From: SHZI01 sp964371995
GTDB lineage: Bacteria; Pseudomonadota; Gammaproteobacteria; Steroidobacterales; GCA-2729495
Assembly: GCA_964371995.1 (NCBI GenBank)
Contig: CAYJPG010000061.1
Location: 1-16,961, forward strand
Direction of reading: 5' to 3'
DNA length: 16,961 nucleotides
Both the position numbers and the translations under genes were made by a program. This document shows positions 1 through 5,318 of the stretch, piece by piece; positions within the stretch are counted from its first letter, which is position 1; every line of letters begins with the position of its first letter. The notes beneath the pieces are model-generated. The model was not told where the DNA came from. It saw only the letters and a list, made by a program, of their open reading frames with translations, and did not search any database.

Positions 1-709
1 GCGAAGCACTGAGTTCGACGGACCGCGGGTGACTTGCCAGCAGCATGCCTGTCAGCAGGGCGCCGAGTTCTGAAGACAGGCCGATCGCCTTGAAGCCGTA
101 GCCGCCGATACCCAGTGCCAGCACGGCACCGAGCAGCACCAGCAGTTCGCCGTGACCGGTAAGACTCAGCAGCTTTTCGAGCGGCCACTTCAACAGTGGC
201 AGCAGCAGTACGAGTGCCGCCGGCCAGTCGAGCTGACTGGCGCCGTAGGTGCCGAGGATTACAACGGCGATGACGTCCTGCACGATCAGGATGCCGATGG
301 CTACCCGGCCGTGAAAGGCGCGCATCTCGCGTTTCTCTTCCAGGATCTTGGCCGCGAGTACCGTGCTGGAAAAGGCGAATACGCTGGTGGCCGCCAGCAG
401 TGCGCCGAGCGGAATACCTGTCATGGTCCGCAACAACCATTGCGCAAGCAGCAGCACTATTATGAACTGCAGGCTGCCGACACCCCAGACCTCGGCACGC
501 AGCAGGTTCCTGAAGCGCAGCTTGAGCCCGACCGTGAACAACAGCAGCAGCACGCCGAGATGCGCGATGTCATTGAGCAGCGGAGTGCGCTCGACGCTGA
601 AGGCATTCAGCAGAAAGCCGGCAGCCAGAAATCCAACCAGGGGCGGCAGCCTGAGCTGCCGGGCCAGCAAACCCAGGACAAATGCTGCAGCTATCCAGAT
701 GGCAAGCAT
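1..709 (-). CDS. Kef/CPA2-type monovalent cation:proton antiporter, N-terminal part (runs off left edge)
   Basis: I translated the minus strand from the ATG at 709-707. It stays open for 236 residues to the window edge, so the C-terminus (remaining helices and any TrkA-N/RCK domain) is not seen. The protein is a series of hydrophobic segments and opens MLAIWIAAAFVLGLLARQLR. The stretch RLPPLVGFLAAGFLL, then a helix with LLLLFTVGLKLR, then FSSTVLAAKILEE followed by GRVAIGILIVQDVIAVV, matches the KefB/KefC/CPA2 pattern. The Asp in VQDV is where this family has its ion-coupling acid. Such proteins exchange K+ or Na+ for H+ across the inner membrane. The start lies 9 bp after the methyltransferase stop. 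A GGAGAG that overlaps that stop is rather far (13 nt) from the ATG, so translation may be coupled. The family is fairly certain; the ion and any gating domain are unknown. Confidence 0.85.
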   Translation of the reverse strand, partial: MLAIWIAAAFVLGLLARQLRLPPLVGFLAAGFLLNAFSVERTPLLNDIAHLGVLLLLFTVGLKLRFRNLLRAEVWGVGSLQFIIVLLLAQWLLRTMTGIPLGALLAATSVFAFSSTVLAAKILEEKREMRAFHGRVAIGILIVQDVIAVVILGTYGASQLDWPAALVLLLPLLKWPLEKLLSLTGHGELLVLLGAVLALGIGGYGFKAIGLSSELGALLTGMLLASHPRSVELSAS

Positions 710-718
710 TGTGTCGTG

Positions 719-1348
719 TCAGCTCTCCGTCTGTCGCGTCGAGCGCAGCAGAAATTCCTGCATGCCGTTCTTGAGCAGCATGGCGGTCTCCACCGTATAG
801 TCCGGCAGGCAGTGCCGCAGGTCTTCGGGCGTATAGCGCGGCGCTGCGCATTCAGCGCCGGTCGTGCGCTGAATGATCAACCGGCCATCAGGCAGCGCTG
901 CATACCGGTCAGGTCTGGCCGGCATGCGCGGCGCGGAATACACGATCAGCGCGTGCAACAGGGTGCCTGGCCGGGAGCGGGCGGCCACGCGTGCCATGAG
1001 TGTCATCAGTGCGGGGCGCTGCAGGTAGTTGAGCAGGTCCCAGCACAATACGATATCGGCAGCCTCCTGGCGGCGTCGTGGCAGGAGGGACTCGGCCTTC
1101 TGGCGCAGCAACAGCGGGTCTGCTTCGCCATTCAACTGGTCAAGACTGTCGCCCAGATCAGCGAACTCGAGCCGGCAGCGGAACTGACTGAACAGGGCAA
1201 CTGTCTCCATCCGCGCCGGGCCAAGATCCAGAACCACGGCGCGCCGTTCCGCGCTTTGCGACTCCAGCAAGCGACGAAACAGGGGTGCATTCACGCCACC
1301 GGCGTCGGCAGACACCTGTGACTGAGCCGGGCGCAGTGCTGCGTTCAC
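719..1348 (-). CDS. Small class I SAM-dependent methyltransferase-like protein
   Basis: This is a 209-residue protein with a GTG start at 1348, 21 bp after the bactofilin stop. AVVLDLGPARMETVALF near residues 37-53 resembles motif I of Rossmann-fold methyltransferases, with the glycine-rich loop reduced to LGPA. ADIVLCWDLLNYLQRP near residues 96-111 fits the motif IV region, and the following helix plus PGTLLHALIVYS fits motif V. No substrate-specific motif was recognised. It sits between a bactofilin and a cation antiporter, probably in one transcript with both. The motif I loop is degenerate (GPA rather than GxGxG), so cofactor binding is likely but not certain. The Shine-Dalgarno sequence before the GTG is poor, and an internal GTG at codon 12 is an alternative start. 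The fold is moderately certain; the reaction is unknown. Confidence 0.72.
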   Translation of the reverse strand: MNAALRPAQSQVSADAGGVNAPLFRRLLESQSAERRAVVLDLGPARMETVALFSQFRCRLEFADLGDSLDQLNGEADPLLLRQKAESLLPRRRQEAADIVLCWDLLNYLQRPALMTLMARVAARSRPGTLLHALIVYSAPRMPARPDRYAALPDGRLIIQRTTGAECAAPRYTPEDLRHCLPDYTVETAMLLKNGMQEFLLRSTRQTES

Positions 1349-1369
1349 CCTGTTGGCAACGGGCGAGGC

Positions 1370-1945
1370 TCAGCCCGCTTTCGACTGCTGTGCTGTCGTC
1401 GACTGCACAGCAGCGACGGGCGATGCACTGGATGCAGCGGATGCAACAGATGCACTGCGTGTGCTGCTGACGCCACTGATTGCAGTCTTCACCGCATCCG
1501 GATCCATCTCGATGGAACCCTTGAAGGATGCGCCGTCTTCCAGGCTGACACGCGGCGAAGTGATGTTGCCCTTCATCTGCGCGGTTTTCCGGATCACCAC
1601 CTGCTCGGCGCCATACAGGTCACCCTCCATCGCGCCGTCCACAAATACCGTATGGGCAAACACATTGGCCTTGATCTTCGCCTGGTTGCCGATGGTCAGC
1701 GTATGGCTGGCCAGATTGACCGTACCGTTTACTTCGCCCTCGATGATCAGGTCTTCCTGGCCGCGCAGGTGGCCATCGATCTGTATCGAAGCGCCGATCA
1801 CGGCGGTTTCGCGGCGCCGGTTTACCGATGGTGCAGCGGGGCTGGCTGCTGCAGCGGGTCGGGCCTCGGGTGCAGGACTGGTGGCCGGCTGGCGGCTGGT
1901 CGCCGGGGTTACCTCAGACGGGCCTTTCTTGTTGCGATCAAACAT
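1370..1945 (-). CDS. Bactofilin family cytoskeletal protein
   Basis: Bactofilins polymerise without nucleotide into filaments that scaffold cell-wall enzymes, stalks, polarity proteins or envelope patches. This 191-residue protein has the usual layout. A disordered Pro/Ala-rich N-tail (about 1-42) is followed by a beta-helix core (about 46-145) with short repeated turns such as GASIQIDGHLRGQEDLIIEG, EVNGTVNLASHTLTIG and VFVDGAMEGDLYG, and then a Ser/Ala/Thr-rich C-tail. The frame is open 40 codons further upstream, but I chose the ATG at 1945 because AAGGAG lies 6 nt before it and MFDRNKK is a typical bactofilin opening. It lies in the same direction as an S11 carboxypeptidase and a glycosyltransferase, which fits bactofilins' known links to peptidoglycan enzymes. 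A specific partnership is inference. Confidence 0.93.
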   Translation of the reverse strand: MFDRNKKGPSEVTPATSRQPATSPAPEARPAAAASPAAPSVNRRRETAVIGASIQIDGHLRGQEDLIIEGEVNGTVNLASHTLTIGNQAKIKANVFAHTVFVDGAMEGDLYGAEQVVIRKTAQMKGNITSPRVSLEDGASFKGSIEMDPDAVKTAISGVSSTRSASVASAASSASPVAAVQSTTAQQSKAG

Positions 1946-1951
1946 TGCTGT

Positions 1952-1957
1952 CTCCTT
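1952..1957 (-). promoter_or_regulatory. Ribosome binding site fixing the bactofilin start
   Basis: The minus strand reads AAGGAG 6 nt before the ATG at 1945. No comparable site precedes the in-frame ATG at 2065, so this site decides the start. Confidence 0.75.
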
Positions 1958-2052
1958 GCGGGGCTGATAAGCCTGATATTTCCACAGGCTGGAAATACCG
2001 GTCGCCATGATGGTTCCGGAAATATACGCCGGATAAGCGGCGCAGCATGCCC

Positions 2053-2058
2053 ATTGTA
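2053..2058 (-). promoter_or_regulatory. Possible -10 element upstream of bactofilin
   Basis: TACAAT (5 of 6 to TATAAT) lies on the minus strand in the 128-bp gap between the glycosyltransferase stop and the bactofilin start, the widest gap in this gene row. No good -35 is visible at 16-18 bp, so this is only a candidate. If real it would let bactofilin, methyltransferase and antiporter be transcribed separately from the upstream genes. Confidence 0.3.
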
Positions 2059-2073
2059 GCGGCATGGACCCGG

Positions 2074-3507
2074 TCAGAGGCTATCCCCGGTCGACAGATT
2101 CCTGCAGGGGGCGAGACCCTCCGGCAGCAAGCCCTGATCGAGCAGGCGCAGGTTCACCGCCGCGCGCACATAGCCGGGGTCCGTGGCCAGTGCCTTGCGC
2201 CATGCGGCTTCGGCGCGCGCAAGGTCACATTCGGTGGCCAGCGCGATACCGAGGTTGTTCCAGGCGCGTGCGTTGTGCGGCGACTGGACAACGACGTCGC
2301 GCCAGAAGCCCACTTCGTCCCGGTAGACATCGTTGCGCAGATGGGTGGCGAAACCTTCGAGCAGCAGGACGGCACTCAATCCGGTCACCGCCAGATACCG
2401 CCGCTGCCGGCCGAGCCGGTGTATGGCCGCCGCCAGCAACAGGGCCGGACCGGCCATGGCTGCATAAAGCTGCCGGTCGTTGACCAGGTCGAGCCGCGCA
2501 AGCAATGAGTTGCCAGGTGCCATCCACAGCAGGAACCACAGCACTGCAAAAGCGGGCAGCGGGAAGCGGCGGAGATTGCTGAGCGCCATGCCGGCAGCGA
2601 CCACGATGCCCACCAGCACCAGTGAGCCGTCCAGGTCGAGCGTGGTAAGCACCGGCAAGGCCGGGTCGGCGTTCAGGTGGTCGATGTTGAGCAGCTGGCC
2701 GAGCAGATAAGCGATGCCATGCAACTGGGCGACGAGGTTTTCGCTGACAGAGCGCGTGGCCAGGCTGGTGGTCAGGAATCGCTGATAGGCCGGCAGCAGC
2801 AGGGCTGCGAACAGTGCCGCCGGCAACAACAGCCAGTGCAGTGCGGATTCCCGCCAGACCTGTCGCCAGCTGAATGGCCGGGAAATATCGGCAGCGGCCC
2901 ACAGCAGCAGTATTGCCGGCACCATGACCGCGCTCTCTTTGGTGGCGATACCCAGCAGCATCAATAGCGGCGACGCGACATACATATATATGACGGCGTG
3001 TTGTTTCCTGGTGCTGCGCCCGGCGACCCACACCGCGACGCTTGCCAGGGCAAAGAATGTGCTGAGCGACATCGAACGCCCTGACGCGTAAGTCACGGCT
3101 TCCGTCTGGACGGGGTGCAGGACAAAGATCAGTGCGGCAGCAAACGCCAGCCCGCCAGACCGGTGGCTGGTCTGCATCTCCAGATGCTGCACGAGGTACA
3201 GGATCAGCAGGCCGTTGCCGGCATGAATGAGCATGTTGACGGCATGAAAGCCGACCACGCCGAAACCGCTGGCATGGTTGAGCGCATAGCTCAGCTTCAG
3301 CACCGGCCGCATGCCCGGCATGGATGACCACCACGCTGCGAGGCTCTGCACGCGCGGATCCCGCATGATCACGTCCCAGTCGTCGAACTGAAAGCTGGCC
3401 TGCAGTGCATTGCCCCAGGCGATGGCTACCGCCAGCACGATGAGCAGCGGTGGCAGCCAGCGGGAGCCGGTGTCAGTGGCGGCTGGCATCGAGTGCGGTG
3501 AATGCAT
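2074..3507 (-). CDS. TMTC/PMT-like GT-C membrane glycosyltransferase with one C-terminal TPR
   Basis: This is a 477-residue polytopic membrane protein. The first helix (about 18-35) is followed by QFDDWDVI with Asp42-Asp43, the acidic pair expected in the first periplasmic loop of GT-C enzymes. RPVLKLSYALNH (67-78), GFHAVNMLIHAGNGLLILYL (86-105) and HPVQTEAVTYASGR (131-144) are recognisable hallmarks of the TMTC/O-mannosyltransferase-like family. A TPR unit lies near residues 412-456 (ARAWNNLGIALA then AEAAWRKALATDPGYVRAA). Such enzymes use polyprenyl-phosphate sugars to glycosylate exported proteins or glycans; the sugar and acceptor cannot be read here. The start overlaps the carboxypeptidase gene by 35 bp in another frame. 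An alternative ATG at 3489 would leave 17 bp of overlap, and neither has a strong Shine-Dalgarno sequence, so coupling is likely. Bacterial relatives often carry several TPRs; this one carries about one. Confidence 0.8.
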   Translation of the reverse strand: MHSPHSMPAATDTGSRWLPPLLIVLAVAIAWGNALQASFQFDDWDVIMRDPRVQSLAAWWSSMPGMRPVLKLSYALNHASGFGVVGFHAVNMLIHAGNGLLILYLVQHLEMQTSHRSGGLAFAAALIFVLHPVQTEAVTYASGRSMSLSTFFALASVAVWVAGRSTRKQHAVIYMYVASPLLMLLGIATKESAVMVPAILLLWAAADISRPFSWRQVWRESALHWLLLPAALFAALLLPAYQRFLTTSLATRSVSENLVAQLHGIAYLLGQLLNIDHLNADPALPVLTTLDLDGSLVLVGIVVAAGMALSNLRRFPLPAFAVLWFLLWMAPGNSLLARLDLVNDRQLYAAMAGPALLLAAAIHRLGRQRRYLAVTGLSAVLLLEGFATHLRNDVYRDEVGFWRDVVVQSPHNARAWNNLGIALATECDLARAEAAWRKALATDPGYVRAAVNLRLLDQGLLPEGLAPCRNLSTGDSL

Positions 3508-4294
3508 CGTCGACTAGTATCGAGGCCGACCACCAGCGATCCGGTGCATTGAGCAGCACGACTGCCACCTCGTCAGTGCCGCGGCGAACAAGGGCTACCA
3601 GGCACTTGCCGGCGCTGCTGGTGAACCCGCTCTTGACGCCAATCGTGCCGGCCAGTCGTCCGAGTAACTGATTGCCACTGCTTTTATTGAAATGTCGCCC
3701 GCCCACCGTGCTGATGGCGATCCCGGTCTTCTGCACCGCATGGGCAAATGCCGGTTGCGCCATCGCCAGCATGGTCAGCTGGTACAGGTCGCTGGCCGAT
3801 GAGCGATGCCCGGGCGCATCGAGTCCGCAGGGATTGCGGAAGCTGGTCGCATCAAGATGCAACGCCCGCGCCTTGCGGTTCATGCTGGCGACAAATCCGG
3901 TCACGCTGCCGGCAACGTGTTCAGCGAGCGCGAGGCAGGCGTCGTTGGCAGAGGTGACGAGCAGTGCGTCGAGTGCAGCCGCCATGCTCAGCTGGTCGCC
4001 GGCTTGCAGTCCGAGGCGGGAGCCGGTTGCCGCCGCCGCGAGTGGACTGACAGTGACGATAACGTCGGGCGACCAGTGCTCCAGCACCAGCAGTGCCGTC
4101 ATGATCTTGGTCAGGGATGCCGGGGGCAGGGCTCGATCCGGAGCACGCGCCCACAGCACCGCGCCATTGACGACGACCAGATAAGCTGCCGCTGCTCTGG
4201 GCCAGGGATCAGGTGGCGGGCCGGTGTTCTCCGGCGTGGCTGCAACCGGCAACAGCAAGGCGAGCAGTAGTAGTGAACCCGTCAGCCGGCACAT
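3473..4294 (-). CDS. D-alanyl-D-alanine carboxypeptidase, peptidase S11 (low-molecular-weight PBP)
   Basis: S11 enzymes remove the terminal D-Ala from peptidoglycan stem peptides in the periplasm. This protein has 273 residues, with a signal peptide over about the first 20 (RLTGSLLLLALLLPVAA). All three active-site motifs are present: SLTK at 60-63 (nucleophile Ser60, Lys63), SAN at 115-117, and KSG at 221-223, a conservative form of the usual KTG. The catalytic domain ends soon after. The second beta-domain and C-terminal amphipathic anchor of DacA-type enzymes (about 400 residues) are missing, so it resembles the shorter PbpG/DacD-like or endopeptidase-type members and may be soluble in the periplasm. 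It starts 19 bp after the DUF3617 stop and overlaps the glycosyltransferase gene. The family call is firm; carboxypeptidase versus DD-endopeptidase activity is not decided. Confidence 0.93.
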   Translation of the reverse strand: MCRLTGSLLLLALLLPVAATPENTGPPPDPWPRAAAAYLVVVNGAVLWARAPDRALPPASLTKIMTALLVLEHWSPDVIVTVSPLAAAATGSRLGLQAGDQLSMAAALDALLVTSANDACLALAEHVAGSVTGFVASMNRKARALHLDATSFRNPCGLDAPGHRSSASDLYQLTMLAMAQPAFAHAVQKTGIAISTVGGRHFNKSSGNQLLGRLAGTIGVKSGFTSSAGKCLVALVRRGTDEVAVVLLNAPDRWWSASILVDDAFTALDASRH

Positions 4295-4313
4295 CGGCCC
4301 GGTGCCCGGTTGC

Positions 4314-5228
4314 CTATCGACCGAACAGTCCTTTCAACCGCTTGGCGCCTTCTTTCAGCACATCCTGCGCCTTCGGCACGACGCCGCTGTCGCCACCACC
4401 CTGCATCATGTCGCGCGCATAGCTGTTGCAGAAACTCTGGTACTTCTGGGCTGGCGGCGTGGTGTAGTCGCGGCCCGCGCATTCGCGCTGAGCGATGGGC
4501 GCGGCGAGTGCCGGACACTTCGCGCCGAGGAAATCCAGATCTTCACGCTGGTTTGCGTCTGCGCACAGGCGCGTCAGTGTAGACCCGGCTGCTACGCCAC
4601 AGTATTTTTCCACTGCCGGGAGCAGTCCGGAATCCAGCATCGGATCCCCGCTCGGTTGGCGCTCACTTGCGAGCTGATAGCCTTCCTGTGTGTTGAGCTT
4701 GGTGCAGAGCTGTTGCTTGTCCTTGGCCGCACACTTGTTGTTAGTGAGGCCTGCTGGCAACAGGGCGTCTGCCATTGCACCACAGGACTGCTGCATGCCG
4801 GCTGCGGCCTGCGCCTCCATGGCGGCGACCTGTCGGTTTTTCTGTTTAGGATCACAGGTTCCGCCGCGCCTGCCCTCGGACACCATAACCATCGTCTCGC
4901 CATCGGCAGTCATGGTCATTTTCGAGGTGTAGCTGTCCTTGCCGTGATAAATCATCTCGCCGGTGCCGGAGCCATCAGGACAGCTGACCTTGTAGCTGTA
5001 TCGGCCAGGCGAACTCTTTACATCGCTGATCGTGCAGCGCTTGTCGTCGCCCGACATCGCATCGGGTCCCTCGGCCCTGTCTGCAACGCAGACCTGTTGC
5101 TTCTGTCCGGGAAGTTTCATGCCCCCCATTTCCATGCTGGTAGTGATGTCCCAGCTGTGGCCCGGCTCTGTCTGGCCGAAGGCGGCCGGGACGACGATAA
5201 GGAGAGTTGCGGCGAGATGGAGGCGCAT
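4314..5228 (-). CDS. Exported DUF3617 protein with Cys-rich C-terminal extension
   Basis: This is a 304-residue protein of unknown function. A signal peptide (MRLHLAATLLIVVPAAFG) is followed by a DUF3617-like region, about residues 22-125: GHSWDITTSMEMGGMKLPGQ, CVAD, then YSYKVSCPDGSGTGEMIYHG and SKMTMTADGETMVM. This is the pattern of the domain's 'weeps' of threonine/methionine strands. Usual DUF3617 proteins are about half this length. Here a second half (about 130-304) carries nine of the twelve cysteines counting from Cys125, suggesting a disulfide-bonded periplasmic domain. It ends in a basic tail (EGAKRLKGLFGR). The open frame reaches 5279, but the ATG at 5228 has GGAGA 7 nt before it and gives a proper signal peptide. 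It is the first gene of the minus-strand row. The role is unknown. Confidence 0.82.
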   Translation of the reverse strand: MRLHLAATLLIVVPAAFGQTEPGHSWDITTSMEMGGMKLPGQKQQVCVADRAEGPDAMSGDDKRCTISDVKSSPGRYSYKVSCPDGSGTGEMIYHGKDSYTSKMTMTADGETMVMVSEGRRGGTCDPKQKNRQVAAMEAQAAAGMQQSCGAMADALLPAGLTNNKCAAKDKQQLCTKLNTQEGYQLASERQPSGDPMLDSGLLPAVEKYCGVAAGSTLTRLCADANQREDLDFLGAKCPALAAPIAQRECAGRDYTTPPAQKYQSFCNSYARDMMQGGGDSGVVPKAQDVLKEGAKRLKGLFGR

Positions 5229-5261
5229 GGGGGTGTCTCCGGTTATTTTTACTACAGGGCG

Positions 5262-5291
5262 AGTATATGCCGGCGTCATTCATGGTATGAA
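5262..5291 (-). promoter_or_regulatory. Candidate sigma-70 promoter for the minus-strand envelope gene row
   Basis: In the 90-bp divergent gap the minus strand reads TTCATA (5291-5286; 4 of 6 to TTGACA), an 18-bp spacer, then TATACT (5267-5262; 5 of 6 to TATAAT). This lies about 35 bp before the DUF3617 ATG. Spacing and position are right for a promoter driving DUF3617 and the genes after it. No equally clear promoter was seen for the plus-strand gene in the same gap. Confidence 0.42.
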
Positions 5292-5318
5292 CACCCAAAT
5301 GCCATCGAAGGGAAAATC

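Noticed and set aside
152..1321. 389-codon plus-strand frame
   Set aside because: It runs antisense through both the antiporter and the methyltransferase genes, and the product is Gln/Arg/His-rich without any motif.
4224..5318. 365-codon N-terminal extension of the spermidine-synthase-like protein
   Set aside because: This part is antisense to the DUF3617 and S11 genes. A Shine-Dalgarno site and a normal membrane start lie at 5319.
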